A stretch of DNA of 64,000 nt from Macrotis lagotis (GCF_037893015.1 NC_133666.1:561840832-561904831); one strand, 5' to 3'. Shown: positions 24,531-37,349, counted from the stretch's first letter. Notes: generated by a model from the letters alone, not told the origin. Numbers and translations are program-made.

Positions 24531-25106
24531 TAAAACCATGGAAACCAGTTACATGAAGCACATTAATAGAGCTAGCTCTCTATATAACTCTTGAGCAGTA
24601 ATTTGTTCATGGTCACTTTAAACCAGTGACGGGATTCAAATAAATTAATAACCAATTCTCTGCCCTAAAAACTGTTTTAAGAATACAAAAGATATATCAA
24701 AAGGTAGTTTGATATTTCGTATATTTACTATTTGAACAAGAACAATAACAGAGGTACACAAAACTACATTATATTATATTACTCACATATTACTCATTTT
24801 ATGGAGCAAAAGTAACCTTGTGACAACAACAGTCAATATTGGAACATAAGAAAAACCAAAACTTATTCTACCTATTTTAACTGTTTTGCTCCTCTACTTC
24901 CATGGCTTCTGAAATGGGCAATTAGATAACTTTTGAAATCTGTATTTATATTGGTTCAGTGCATCCCAGCTTCCTATTGGTTTCACTATTCAGGGACACT
25001 ATCATACTCAGAATATTTCAGGGGAATTTTGTGCATAACACAAAGTGGACACAAATGACAGCTGTAGTATTTCATCAAAGGTATGACTTTTAAGAAACAA
25101 AATATT

Positions 25107-25649
25107 GCCCATCAATTGTGAAATGGCTAAACAAGTTATGATGCATGAATACTATGGGATATTACTGTTCTATAAAAAACCATGAATGGTCAGACTCTAG
25201 AGAAACATGCAATGAGTTACAGGATCTGATGGTGAATGAAGGGAACAGAATCAAGAGAATAATGTACAATAACATTGTGAGATAATCAAGCTTGATCGAT
25301 GCATCTCCTCTCAGAAGTTCAGAGAGCTAGGACAACTGTATTAGACCAGCTATGGACTATGTTATCCTCATCCAGAGGAAGAAAAACAAAACAAAAACAA
25401 AAGCAAAAACAAAAAATAACCCTTCAGAATCTGATGAACAGTTTACAAAAATTATCTCTTATGTAACTCTTTCCCTTAATACTAATTCCTCACGCTGAAA
25501 ATGACTAATCTGTAAACATGTTTATCAAAAATATACTTGACTGTTCATTGCTAAAGGGAGGGTGGAAGGAAATTTTATAACTTAAAAATATACATTTATG
25601 TATGGATGAATGTTAAAAAGTAGATAAATTTGGGGGCAAAAAATAAAAA
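25107..25649 (+). mobile_element. 5'-truncated L1 3' end with TSDs
   Basis: Begins in the late ORF2 region (GCCCATCAATTGTGAAATGGC) and runs through the 3' UTR (CAGAATCTGATGAACAGTTTAC) to an A-rich tail. Flanked by AAGAAACAAAATATT (25092-25106) and AAGAAATGAAATATT (25650-25664), 13/15 identical, as expected for target-primed reverse transcription. 24530-25090 is unassigned. Confidence 0.8.
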
Positions 25650-26454
25650 AAGAAATGAAATATTACAAGAATAATATAAGAATAAATAATTATTACAAGT
25701 GTAGTTCCATCATTTTTTTCACCTGTGGGCAGAATGAACATCAGAAGACAGTTTAGAAAATGCTGTTGCACAGATGAACAATAAAAAAGAGTAAAGAAAG
25801 TAAATTTGTGATTATGGTATCGGACAGCTACCTAGGCACTCCCTGATTATAAAGGCCAATTTACCAATCAGTTTCCAGAACTCAACATAAAATTAGGTAT
25901 CAGTTCAGCTGAAGCTGTGTGGACTGGCTGAATCCCAACACTGCTTTAAACCCATTTAATCTTCTACCATTACAGAATCAAATGATCTATATAGTATTTT
26001 CATTTTTCTCAGTTGGATCTTATAAACTTTATTATGAAACAATTGCTAAATGAAGTTCATCCTCAATTTTCTTTATTTTAACCTGATTTCAGATGCCTCA
26101 TTTCTATCACTCTTTCTTCCCACCACATGTAGCCACAGGAAGTTGACTAGGAGTGAAAATAAGAGTCAGAGGAACAGATGAAATTTTGGTAGAGAAATGG
26201 CATACTCATGGTTAGAGGGAGAGGCACCATAATCAATCTAAGTGACATTATTCCTAGCTAATAAATCCAGACATTACGATTTATAAGTAGCTAAAGGAAT
26301 GTGTAAAGAGCCAGAAATCACAGGCAACAGCACAGACTGAGAAAACCAATAATTCTACTGAGTTTCCTTTCAAAACTGATTCTGAGGGACAGAATTACTC
26401 CCAATTTTTATGTTAGCACCTGATAACTTGTCTTATTAGTTTTTTCTGTGATTT

Positions 26455-26830
26455 CCTAATTTTTCTCTTTTAAAAATATTTTAATTTCATTAAATTTTAA
26501 ATAGAAGTTAAGAAATTTAACTCCCATTTTTAAGAAATTTTGATTTCTGCACTTTCTCCCTTCCCCAAGCACCTCCCTCTCTCTCTTCTTTGAGAAGATA
26601 AATAATTTGGCATTAATTATCACATGTGAAATCATGTAAAACTTATACATATTGGCCATATGACCAAGAAACCATGAATTAAAAACAATAAAAATAAAGA
26701 AAATTTTAAAAATTATACTTTACTCTGCATTCAGAATTTATCAGTTCTCTCTAAAGGTGAATAGCTTCTTTTTTCTTCAAGGAATTCATTCTTATGATAG
26801 AAACAACATGTAAAAACTAGGTACAAAAAT
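26455..26830 (-). mobile_element. L1 3' UTR fragment, antisense
   Basis: TTTGAGAAGATAAATAATTTGGC and ATCATGTAAAACTTATACATATTGG match the reverse complement of the marsupial L1 3' UTR. The left end is T-rich. 25665-26455 has no recognised feature. Confidence 0.45.
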
Positions 26831-26849
26831 ATCTATGTAGCATAAGAGG

Positions 26850-27130
26850 TCATCTTAAAGGGAAAGATAAATAGTAAGGGGAACCAATAAAGGCATCTTG
26901 AAGAAGGTTTGATTTTAGCTGAGATGTGAAGGATTCCAGGAAAATCAGAAGGCAGAGGTGAGGATGGAGAACATTCTATTTAGAGGCAAAAGTCAGTGAC
27001 AATTCAGAGGGTCAGGAAATGGAGAACATGTGCTCAGAACAGCAAGAAGAACAAAGTTACTGAATCATAGCCTAAGTGCAGAGAAGTAAATTGTAGGTCC
27101 ACTGGAAAGGTAGGAAGGGGCAGGTATTTA
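26850..27130 (+). repeat. Old dispersed mammalian repeat, family not named
   Basis: AGGCATCTTGAAGAAGGTTTGATTTTAGCTGAG, AATCAGAAGGCAGAGGTGAGGA and GGTAGGAAGGGGCAGG follow a sequence pattern that recurs in mammalian genomes. A related stretch occurs at 54540-55150. Confidence 0.45.
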
Positions 27131-27309
27131 AGAGACTTAACTGTCAGAGGATCACATAGTCAACCTATATTCAATGTCATTCTTAAATATGATCCTTTCT
27201 GACTGGCCCATCATCTTAGTTCAGTCAGACTCCAGCATTTCAAAGAATAAAAAAAAGAGTCTCTACCCTCAAGGAGCTCACATTCTAGTGGGTGAATAGC
27301 TAAATACAT

Positions 27310-28430
27310 AGGTGAATAGTTTATTTTATCATGAATCCTTTGGAATTATTTTGTATCATTGTTTTGATAAGAACTACATCTTTCACAGTTAATCATAATT
27401 ACAATATTGTTCTTACAGTATTCAAAGTTTTCTGGTTCTCACTTCACTTTACATCAATTAATGAAAAATTTTCCAGGTTTCTCTGAAACCATGTTACTTA
27501 TTTTTCCCATAGCACTATTTCATTTCAGTCATTCAAGTACTGCAACTTGTTTAGTCATTCACCAATTGAAAAACAGTTTCTTAATTTTAATTCTTTGTCA
27601 AAACAAAAAGAGCTGCTAAATGTTTATGCAAATAGGTTCTTTTCTGTTTTCTTTTATTTCTTTGGGATATAATGCTGAATCAAAGGATATGCCCAACTTT
27701 ATGGCCTTTAGGACATAGTTCCAATTTGTTCTACAGAATAGTTGAACGACTTCATAACTCCACCAACAGTGAATATGTTTCAATTTTCCAACTTCTCCCA
27801 CAGCAATTATTTTCTTTTTTTTGTTATATTAACTAATCTAATAATATGAAAGATATCCTGTTTTAATCTGCATATTTCTAATCAGTAATAATTTAGAAAA
27901 TTTTTCATATGATTGTTATTGCTTTGATGTCTTTTTCTTTAAACTTCAAATTAATATTCTTTGATCATTTGTCAACTAGTGAATAGCTCTTATTTTTACA
28001 TATTTATCTCAATTTCCTAAATATCTGAGAAATAATTTTTCTACCAGAGAAATTTTCAACAAAATTTCCCACTGTTTTGTTTTCCTTTAAATTTTATTGC
28101 ATTGGTTTTGTTTTTGGAAAAACTTTTTTTTAATTTAATTTCATCAAATTTTCCATCATACATGTCATGATACTCTCTGGCTCTTATTTGCACACAAATT
28201 CTTCCCTTATCCTTAGATCTGAAAAGTATATTTTTTCATATTGCCTTGATTTACATGTATCAGGCTTTAAATCTGGAACATTTATACATTTTGACTTGAT
28301 CATGGTATATTGTCTGAGATGCTGGTCTGTGATTAATTTCTGCTGAATTATTTTCCAGTTTTCCTAGCAATTTTTGTCAAATAGTGAGTTTTTGCACCTA
28401 ATTTTTTAATTGAAGTTCTAAAATTTGAGA
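27310..28430 (-). mobile_element. L1 late ORF2 region, antisense
   Basis: Antisense blocks in order: CACCAATTGAAAAACAGTTTC, AAAAAGAGCTGCTAAATG, CTTTGGGATATAATGCTGAATCAAAGG, AACTCCACCAACAGTGAATATG, TTCTAATCAGTAATAATTTAG, AATTTTTGTCAAATAGTGAGTTTTT. These correspond to the L1 region seen in sense at 46.0-46.6 kb. Confidence 0.65.
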
Positions 28431-28789
28431 AGCCCTAAACATATTTAGAAAATGTCCCATATGATCAATTGAAAATTATACTATACTATACATTATACAA
28501 TATATAGGTCTGTTTTCATTCTCCATTAAAGAGATTGTTTAGATCATTTGGGAAAATATTCAGTTCTTTCTTTTGAACTGAATCTAAATTTCACAGGAAC
28601 CTGCATTCAACCTCATGATAGAAGAGTCATTTCTTGTGTTTTTGTTAACAGAAAAGAAGTCATATTAGACTAAGTCTTTACTTCAACAATATAGAGGGGA
28701 GATGTATACCTGTGTCTTTTGACTAGAGGACAATTCTTTTTACACTATGCTACTTTTGCTGTTTCCTGATGACCATGTCAAAATTGGCT

Positions 28790-28915
28790 CCCATTCATGT
28801 GGATGTCTTCCAGAACAGGTTAAATGACCACTTGCTGAAGATATATTAGAGAGATTCAATTAAGCATCTAATGAGATGATTTTTCTAGGGCCCTGTGACC
28901 CTGTGATATTTTTTC
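28790..28915 (+). mobile_element. CR1/L3 LINE 3' end fragment
   Basis: GTTAAATGACCACTTGCTGAAG ... ATGAGATGATTTTTCTAGGGCCCTGTGACCCTGTGAT resembles the CR1/L3 3' end (tggatgaccacttg ... ctagatgacctctgaggtccc..attctgtgat). 28915-29400 has nothing recognised. Confidence 0.5.
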
Positions 28916-29399
28916 CATGTTGTTCTCAAAAATATAATAAATATTTCCATGTGCCTCATTCAAACTACTTGTATACCTATCTGCTAACCATTGAAAAAGA
29001 AATTAAGACTAAATTCACACCATCTATTCATGATGAATCTGTATTTGTTCTTGGAGATAACCACTTTGTTTCTAAATTCATCCAAACCATAATTTTAAAA
29101 TCTGGAATTTTCTTAGGAACTGAAGTCAAGCACACTGACAGTGGTTTATAGATTCTACAGTGTCCTTTTTGAAAATAGGGGATTTTTTTCCCAATTGACA
29201 TTCATAGATCCCTAGAATCTAGGAGTAAAAAGGGATTTCTAAAACCATATACTTCAGTTCACACATGAAAGAAAAAAATAAAACCTCCCTATAATATTGT
29301 TAATAGATATCCTATATAGAAGAATCCATTGTCTTTAAGTCACTCCCCATTTTCAGAAAGTTTTATTGTGAAAAGGATTTTTTATATTTTCCTTTTTAT

Positions 29400-29402
<3 letters not shown>

Positions 29403-29430
<28 letters not shown>
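29403..29430. repeat. (AT)14 microsatellite
   Basis: Uninterrupted AT units. 29430-30105 is otherwise unassigned. Confidence 0.95.
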
Positions 29431-29439
<9 letters not shown>

Positions 29440-30104
29440 ATAACTATCATTATAGATTCTAAGGTCCAACAGGAAAATCTAATTCCTCTTTAATTAAGTC
29501 TTTTTAAAATACTTGGACACTGATTTCCTGCATTCCCTCCTTATTAAAGTATTATTTGAGTTGGGCTACATATCCCATATTCTTTGATTAATAGGAAAAT
29601 GACATGATGAATAGTGAAATCCAGAAGGGTTGAACGAAGTGAAATACTGGAGTTTTATCATCTTATTAGGCATGAATAGTTAGCTCCTCTAAATAAAGCC
29701 TAAAGTATCATTAACTTGTTTTGCTACCATGTCACACTGTGTTCCAATAAAAGCTTCAGAGCATTTTTCCTCATGAATCAATCAATAAGTATTTAGTAAG
29801 AGCATGTTATTTAATTATGCTTGCCTTTTAAAATTAAGTTTTAAATCCTCATATTGAACTTAAGTTTTGTATATGTTGTTTCTTCTTAATTGACTTAGTT
29901 CAACACTCTAATGTCAGAATTATTTTGGATTCTACCTCATTCACCCAACATATTTGTTATCCTTTGCAGTTTGACATCTTCTGTAAATTTGTCATATATA
30001 TTTTTTCAGCTACCCAAGAGACTGATTAAAATATCAGCTAGTACATGATTAAGAGAATATTCATGGAACACTCTGTTAGAGAACCCATTACAGAGTCACA
30101 ATAT

Positions 30105-30204
30105 GGAAGAGATATTGTTATTTTTGGAGTTAGGTGACCTGGGTTCTAGATCCAATTTTTTCCTATCACCTTATACAAGTCACTTAAACTCAAGTAAGAG
30201 GATG
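30105..30204 (+). mobile_element. MIR fragment
   Basis: GGAGTTAGGTGACCTGGGTTCTAGATCC and ACAAGTCACTTAAACTCA fit the MIR core. It is truncated by the adjacent L1 end. Confidence 0.55.
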
Positions 30205-30321
30205 GGACTGCATCTTTTATTATTATTATTTTTTCAGCCATATGCACATGTATATTTTTAAGTAACAAACTTTCCTTCAACCATCCCTTCCCATTCCCCT
30301 CCCCTCAACAACTCTGGTTAG

Positions 30322-30389
<68 letters not shown>

Positions 30390-31725
30390 GTATATATATA
30401 TATTTGATAATCATGTTTACAGATTAATAATTTTTGCTGTGATAAATTAGGATTAAGGGAAAGAGATACAAAAGAGATAATTTTTATAAAGTGTTCATCA
30501 GAGTCTGAAGGATTGCTTTGTTTTATTTTTTGTTTCGTTTCGGTTTGTTTTTCTTCCTCTGGATGGGGACAACCTTGTCCAGAGCTGGTCTGATACTGTT
30601 GCCTTTGCTCTCTGAAATGCTGAGAGTAGCTGCTTCCATCAAGGTTGATCACTTCACAGTGTTGTTGTTAATATGTGCATTGTTCTCTTGGATCTATTTC
30701 CTTTGCTCAACATCAGATCCCATGCTTCTCTAGAGTTGGACCATTTATGGTTTCTTATAGTACAATAATATTCCATAGTATTCATGTACTTGTTTAGCCA
30801 TTGCCAACAGATAGGCAATCTCTCAAATTCTGATTATTTGCCACTGCAAAAAAAAAAGATGCTATGACTATTTTGAAACATGTTGGATTTTTCCCATTTT
30901 TTATGATTTCTTCTGGATATAGGCCTATAATTAGAATTGCTGGGTCAAAGAGAATTAACATTTTTATTGTTCTTCAGGCAAGTTCCATCTTGCTCTCCAG
31001 AAAGGTTGGATCTGTTCCCAACTACACTAGTAAAGCATAAAGTTCCCAATTCTCCCACAACCTCTCCAACATTGATCATTTTCTCTTTTTCTCTTTTTGG
31101 TCAATTTGATAGGTGTAATATGACACCTCATTGTTGTTTTAATTTGCATTTCTCTAATCAGTAATGATTTGGAACATTTTTTCATATGATTATATATAGT
31201 TTTAATTTCTTCATTTTAAAACTGTCCATTTATATCCTTTGACCACTTATCATTTGGGGAATGACATAATATTATAAATGTGATGCAATTCTCTATATAT
31301 TTTAGAAATGAGACCTTTATCAGAACCCTATTTGTTAAGATTGTTTCCCAGCTTTCTTCTTTCCTTTTAATTTTGGCAGAATTGATTTTATTAATGAAAA
31401 ACCTTTTTAATTTAATCTAAGTCAAAGTTATTCATTTTGCAATATATAATGCACTCTAATTCTTGTTTGTTCACAAATGTTTGCTTTTTCCATAGATCTA
31501 ATAGTTTATTGATCTATTTATTTATCTTTGGTGTCACCCTTTATGTCTTAATTTTGTACCCATTTTGACCTTACTTTGGTATAGGATGTGAGATGTGGTT
31601 CTATGCGTAGTTTTTGCCAAACTGTTTTCTGTTTTCCCAACAATTTTTGTCAAATAGTGATGTCTTATTCTAGAAGAAGATGTCTTGGATAAGATATAAC
31701 CCTCATTCATTCCTGTTACAAGCAC
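30205..31725 (-). mobile_element. L1 3' end and late ORF2, antisense
   Basis: On the + strand it runs from the tail (TTATTATTATTATTTTTTCAGCC) through the 3' UTR (CTGAAGGATTGCTTTG, CTTCCTCTGGATGGGGAC) into antisense ORF2 (ACAATAATATTCCATAGTATTC, CAAGTTCCATCTTGCTCTCCAG, CAATTTTTGTCAAATAGTGATG). Element divergence is moderate. A long TA tract sits in the 3' UTR. Confidence 0.75.
30325..30403. repeat. (TA)n microsatellite, about 79 bp
   Basis: Nearly pure TA units with two G interruptions near the right end, inside the antisense L1 3' UTR. Confidence 0.96.
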
Positions 31726-31779
31726 TAGGAAATAAAGGAATAAATCAGTCTTTCATTTACATGATTAATAATATATACC

Positions 31780-32130
31780 TAAATTCAAAAACCAACAATA
31801 TAAGTGAGGGATAAACTAGAAACCTTTCTATTTTAGATTAAGGAAAACACAGCCCTATTCCTTTTCCCTCTCTTCTATTTTATACAGTGCTAGAAATGCT
31901 AGGACTACATACAAGCGCATACACAAGAAAACAAAATTGAATGAATAATCATAGTCAAAGAATAAGTACAATGATAATTTTTGCATATGATACAATGACA
32001 AATGACATATTTAGAGAAAATAACAAAAACAACTAAAATCAGTAAAAATATTGAGTAGCAAATTTCTAGGATATATCATTAATCCATATAAATGATCAGA
32101 ATTCCTGGGCATAACTAATAATCCAAAACA
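31780..32130 (+). mobile_element. L1 reverse-transcriptase fragment, sense
   Basis: TTTTATACAGTGCTAGAAATGCTAGGACTACATAC followed by ATAATTTTTGCATATGATACAATG matches the L1 RT segment around its FADD-type box. Decayed, and directly followed by the RTE relic. Confidence 0.6.
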
Positions 32131-32139
32131 GGAGCAGAA

Positions 32140-33256
32140 CTGAGGTCTATACACAACACTTGCAGATCTTATCAAGGCCTTTGACACTGTTAGTTGTGAG
32201 GGCTTATGGAAAATTATGTCAAAATTTTGTTTCCCCAGAGAAGTTCATCAGCATTTTACTTCAATTTCACAACAATATTGGATAGTGGACGATGCTCTCA
32301 AGATTTCCCAATCACTAATGGAGTGAAACAAGGCTGTATCCTTGCTCCCATGCTTTTAAGTGAGTTTTTGTTTTTTGATTTTTGCAAGGCAATGGGGTTA
32401 AGTGGCTTGCCCAAGGCCACACGGCTAGATAATTATTAATTGTCTGAGGCTGGATTTGAACTCAGGTACTCCTGACTCCAGGGCTAGTGCTCTATCCACT
32501 GCACCACCTAGCTGCTCCTACTCCCATGATTTTAAGCATGATGTTTTCAGCCATGTTGTCAAATGCCTTCACTAAGGAAGAACAAGACATCAGCTGCACT
32601 GATGGTAAATTCTTCAACTTGAAAAGGCTACACACCAAGACAAAAGTGTAGGGAGTTTTGATGCATGATTTCCTATTTGCAAATGATTGTGCACTCAATG
32701 CCACCTCTGAAACTGAGATACAACAAAGTATGGATTGATTTTCTGCTGTTTGGGCTAACTTTGGCCTAACAATTAACACCAAGAAAACACAGATACTCCA
32801 TCAATCAGCATTACACCAACCATGTGTGGAACCATTGATTACAATAAATGGAGAAGTTTTGAATACTATGGTTAAATTCAGTTACCTTGGTAGTGTACCT
32901 TCTAGGGAGGCATGCATTGATCATGAGGTTTATATAGGCATTGCCAGAGAGAGTTCACTATTTGTGAGGCTCAGAAAAAAAAATTGTGGAAGAGATGAGG
33001 CATTAGACTATCAAACTGAAGGTCTATAAAGCTATTGTGCTGACTTCATTGCTGTATGCCTATGAAACCTGTATAATCTACCAGCACCATACCAGGAAAC
33101 TGAATCACTTCCATTTAAACTGTCTTAGGAAGATTCTGAACATCACCTGGAAAAACAAGATACCAAACTCATGTCCTTTCCACAGCTAAACTGTCAAACA
33201 TTCAAATATTACTACAGAGGGCACAACTACGATGGATTGGTCATGTTGTTCAAATG
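32140..33256 (+). pseudogene. RTE-clade LINE reverse transcriptase, sense, host of nested insertions
   Basis: A broken + frame gives DLIKAFDTVS (RT box), then SQDFPITNGVKQGCILAP (RT box), then FSAMLSNAFTKEEQD, then FLFANDCALNATSETEIQ with the catalytic box changed from FADD to FAND. The later pieces include EPLITINGEVLNTMVKFSYLGS and the R.RWIGHVVQM-like end. A SINE splits it at 32361-32520. It resumes at 34060. RTE assignment is from the motif order; CR1-like families are less likely. Confidence 0.75.
32361..32520 (-). mobile_element. Marsupial SINE, antisense, inserted in the RTE RT
   Basis: TTTTTGCAAGGCAATGGGGTTAAGTGG through CTCTATCCACTGCACCACCTAGCTGC, i.e. reverse orientation. Flanked by CTCCCATGCTTTTAAG (32345-32360) and CTCCCATGATTTTAAG (32521-32536), one mismatch in 16. 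It interrupts the RT just after the QGCILAP box. Confidence 0.93.
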
Positions 33257-34059
33257 CCAGGAGTTGTTCTCATCCTTCATTATCAAAGAAAACCAAAATG
33301 ATGTCATTACATTTGAGACAAATTAGTGTGTCCAACTGTGGCTGATCAGTCCAATACTAAATCAGAATACTCTACCACAAGTCAGATGCAAAGAGTCCAT
33401 GGGTACTCTAAACTTACCTATGTCATATTTCCTTTGAACTGCTTCATAACCTCCTTGTGAATGCCTGCCCTGTGTGAGTTTTCCATAGCATAGTCTTTTT
33501 GGTAAGTGTACTTCTAGCATTCTAACAACATGCCCAACCCATCATAGTTGCACTCTCTGTACTAATGTTGGAATGCTAGGCAGTTTAGCTTGAGAAAGGA
33601 CCTCAGTATCTGATATTTTCTTCAGCCAGGTGACCTTCAGAATCTTCCTATGAGGGGGCGGCTAGGTGGCACAGTGGATAGAGTACCAGCCCTGGAATCA
33701 GGAGTACCTGAGTTCAAATCTGCCTTTAGATACTTAATGATTACCTAGCTGTGTGGCCTTGGGCTTAGCCACTTAACCCTATTGCCTTACAAAAAACTAA
33801 AAAAAATAATAATCTTCCTATGACAATTTAAAATGGAAGCAATTCAATTTCATGACATGACACTGGTAGACTGTCCAGGTTTCACAGGCATATAGCAGTG
33901 AGGCTGCAATGAATGCACAATCATCTGCAAACAGAAGATCATGCATTGACACTTCCTCTACTTTGGTCTTGACAAGTAGCCTTTTCAAGTTGAATAATTT
34001 GCCTTCAGTGTGGTAGTTGAACTTGAGAGCATGTTCATCCTCAGTGAAGGCGTTTGAGA
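33257..34059 (-). mobile_element. 5'-truncated RTE LINE, antisense, nested in the sense RTE
   Basis: Minus-strand frame 34114-33818 contains SNAFTEDEHALK, then LLFADDCAFIAAS (intact FADD box), then LLYACETWTVYQCH. The join of the last two implies an internal deletion. After a SINE it continues on the minus strand as KILKVTWLKKISDTEVLSQA-like sequence, then a 3' UTR ending at 33257. Its flanks repeat GCACAACTACGAT..TTCAAAT (33221-33255 and 34060-34094; 3 mismatches in 35), which fits a long target-site duplication within the host RTE. Confidence 0.7.
33654..33810 (+). mobile_element. Marsupial SINE inside the nested RTE
   Basis: GGGGCGGCTAGGTGGCACAG head, CTGAGTTCAAATCTGCC, tail CTAAAAAAAATAAT. 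Perfect 13-bp duplications AATCTTCCTATGA at 33641-33653 and 33811-33823. Confidence 0.95.
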
Positions 34060-34370
34060 GCACAACTACGATAGACTGATCATGTTGTTCAAATATGAGG
34101 TGGACACTCACCAAAAAGACTACTTTTATGGAGAGCTCACATCAAGTGAGCAAGCACTCACAAAGGGGTCAGAAGAAGTGATACCGGTCACTCTGAAGGT
34201 CTTTCATAAAAACTTTAGACCTGATTGTGTAGCATGGGAGACACTGACATAGGACCATCCACTATGGTGTGCCTTCCTCAGAGAGAGTGCTGTGCTCTAT
34301 GAGAAATTCAGAATTAAAGAAACTCAAAAGAAACATGAGATAGATAAATTTAGAGTAACTATTCCAGGTG
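34060..34370 (+). pseudogene. Continuation of the sense RTE relic, C-terminal part
   Basis: Reads TTTTATGGAGAGCTCACATC (FYGELTS), then VTLKVFHKNFRPDCVAWETLT, then CAFLRESAVLYEKFRIKETQ. This is the RTE ORF C-terminus, paralogous to 20345-20520. It resumes the host element after the inverted nested copy. Confidence 0.7.
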
Positions 34371-34374
34371 TTCA

Positions 34375-34850
34375 TATATAAGAATAAGAACCATTCCCTA
34401 ACTGATAAATGGACAATAAAAATATAGAACTCGAGGGAAGAAATTTAAGTTACTTGTGGACACTTTAAAAATGCCTCCAAGTTAGTAATAATGAGAGAAA
34501 TGCAAATTAAAACAACATTGATATTCCACCTCACAGTTATCACATTGCCAACTTGAAGAAAAAAATTGCATTTGTTGGAGAGACTGTAGGAAAAGAAACA
34601 TAATGACTCACTCTGTTGAGGTAAGGATTAATTCAACCTATCTAGATGACACTTTTGAACTATCCCTCCTGAGTTTATTAAAAACTGTGCTTGCCTTTTG
34701 ATATATAGATGCTCTACTAGGTCTATATTTTAAAGAAATCAAAAAGGGAAGAATCCTATATGTAAAACTCTGTATAGTATATAAGTATCCTATATGTACA
34801 AAAATGTTCATATTGGCTATTTTTTGGTAGTTACAAAGAACTAGAAACTC
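34375..34850 (+). mobile_element. L1 late ORF2 fragment, sense
   Basis: CATTCCCTAACTGATAAATGGAC, AGAGAAATGCAAATTAAAACAAC, CATATTGGCTATTTTTTGG and similar blocks match the L1 3' coding region in sense. No A-tail was seen. Confidence 0.6.
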
Positions 34851-37345
34851 ACTTTGATTTTCTCTTGAATTTCCTAAGTAGGAATCAATTCTCTGGATGC
34901 ATGTGGAGAAATTATGGGTTTTTCACCATTCTTTTTCCTAACACATATAGGAGTGGCTAAATATTAAACAAGTATGTATAGCCAATAAACTTGGCATTAT
35001 TTTGTTTCATATTCCTTAGTTATATCATATTTTTCCCACATCCCCCTCATAATTTAATATGTTGTGCATGTTGGTTTAATTTGGAAGTTCTTGTCAAATT
35101 CTTCATGTAATTTTTCTACTTCCTCATCCCTCCCCAATTGATATTGGTGTATTTGCTGGTATCCTTCTTCAGTTTTGCAAGTCATGATGAAAAGTAGAGT
35201 ACTGATAAAAAAAAAAAAACTCTCTGAAATGATTCTTCTTAGTGCCTTTGGATACACACAAAAAATCACTCTGCTAAGTTCTTTGTCACTTTGAGAAAAT
35301 TCTATGGGCTATCTGTCCATTTCAATGCAAATTCATTTGTTCTTTTGATTTAATTTATAATAGTAATGTCAAGATTAATATGCTTCAATTTTTCTAATAG
35401 CATATAATTTATTGATCATTGGACAGTGATCTCAGATTTAGAATACCAATAGTATGGTTTATAGATGGCCAAAATCTTGTGCAATTTTTTATATCCTTTG
35501 TCACACATTCTAATGCTCTACTATCATCACTATAAAAGCATAAAAGAATGCAGTCCTGAAACATACTATAGTTTTTTCTTTAGTTATCATAGTGAAATAA
35601 TTCATCAGCAACTGACTTGTCTCTTGATGATGATTCTATATTTTAATAAACTAGTTTTCAATTATCAAATATTGTCAAGTTGACATCAACCAATAATGAT
35701 TTTTTTTGGATCTATTGATTTGACCAGTTCCACATAGGTCAGGTTATGCTCATCTATCTCAAAACTTTTCAAATGAAATAAATTTATAAAGCAATTATCA
35801 CAGCACCTGTAACACAGTATGCATATGTTTAAGTGCTTATTTCCTTTCTTCATTCTTCTTGTCCTAAAAATGGGAGAATTTGTCAAGAATTTTGTTAGAA
35901 TCTCAGTAAATTATATTATTCCCCTGAACCACAAACCCCTAAAGGGAATGGTGTGAATTTTGCCTGACCTAATATGATGTAGCTATTGTGACTTTATTCA
36001 CCTCTCTTTCCTTATCAAATCCTCCCAACTGAGCTATCATTCTCATAATATGTTCCATAATTTTTCATAGCTAGAAGTCAAGCTTATTATTCACATATGT
36101 ATCTATGTACATATGGCATAGTACAGTATTCCAATTATACTTTCTTTCCTTTAAATAAACAAGAATAAGTTCCTTGTCATCTCATACACTCCACATATTC
36201 CCCTAAGTCTGTTCAAACCATAATTTTCAATCACACTTTTCAATCCTTTCAGAAGTTCCTAGGATGTCATTTATTCAGAAGTAATTAGGTGGATTTAAGA
36301 ATAGTGAGATGGCAATTTAACCCTTTTTTACTTATCTTAGATTTCAAAACATTTTTATAATTTCTCTGAACGTTTTTCTACTTGATATTAAATAGTAGCA
36401 TTCTGGTCATTCTGATTCTCTGCTTGAAGCAAGTTTGGTCTTAGATTCAGAGGAGAATCATTCATACAGAGCTATTTATCACTGAGAATAAAAGTAAAGA
36501 TAAATTTTAAAGTGTTTTTCAAAGAAACCCAGGAAGCACCAGTGATGTATAAGCATCTGCTTAAACACCAATCAAATTCAGTCTATCCACATTTCTTTAA
36601 ATATAGCCCATATTATTCCGTAAAGAATGGTTGAAAAGCAAAATAGGCATCTCAAAACTCTTTGGGGCCAATAGCAGATTTCCCATTCCAACTTCACTGA
36701 GGAATAAACCAAATCATTAGGCAATGCAGAGGTACAGTTTCTTAGAGGCCAAATCATGGAAGCATTTTTTTCTTCCAAGAGATCTAGAGCTTTAAGGCTC
36801 ATAATATTCCTTATCCTGGTGATGTGTGAACAGGGATGGAATCAGAGTCAGAGAACAATGTAAATAACCTGGAAAGAGAGAGGCAAATTTGTAACTTGGC
36901 CCTGAGTGTGCACTGAATCAGAGAGGTGGAAGTGCTTTTTGCCTCAGCAGCACTATTTGTTGTGATGGCAATATGACTGAGGACCTTGCCATGTCAGCAC
37001 CATGGTCAGCAGTCAGTCAAGGCGTGGCTACAGACTATTGCTTGTCATTCCTGATGTTCATTTATTCTTCATAAAATTCATCTTTTATAACTTCTACACC
37101 ATGTGCTTAGGCATCATTTATGCTGGTTTTCCTCACTGGTTCTAGAATGGAGAGTCCACTGGTCATTCAGATTCCCTGATGAATCTGATGAATCAAGTCT
37201 GTACATAAGCCTAGAGGAGAATTACTCATATCAATTTATCACTTAGACTCATGGATGGCAAAGGAGCTAAAGTAGTTTTAGGAAAGAGAAGCAAAGATAT
37301 TTGTGTTTATAGAATAATCAAGCAAGAGGTACAATTCTTTTTTCT
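34850..37345. other. Unassigned intergenic DNA
   Basis: No gene or clear repeat family recognised. A loose similarity between 36405-36490 and 37150-37245 (TGGTCATTC.GATTC..., GAGGAGAAT.A.TCAT) may be an old local duplication. Confidence 0.4.
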
Positions 37346-37349
37346 CTCT

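Noticed and set aside
32206..33029. Functional reverse-transcriptase gene or novel retron
   Set aside because: The RT boxes are those of an RTE-type LINE, but the frame is broken by stops, shifts, a SINE and a D-to-N change in the catalytic box.
36405..37245. Possible local duplication between 36405-36490 and 37150-37245
   Set aside because: Similarity is patchy and may be chance or an unrecognised old repeat; not strong enough for a finding.
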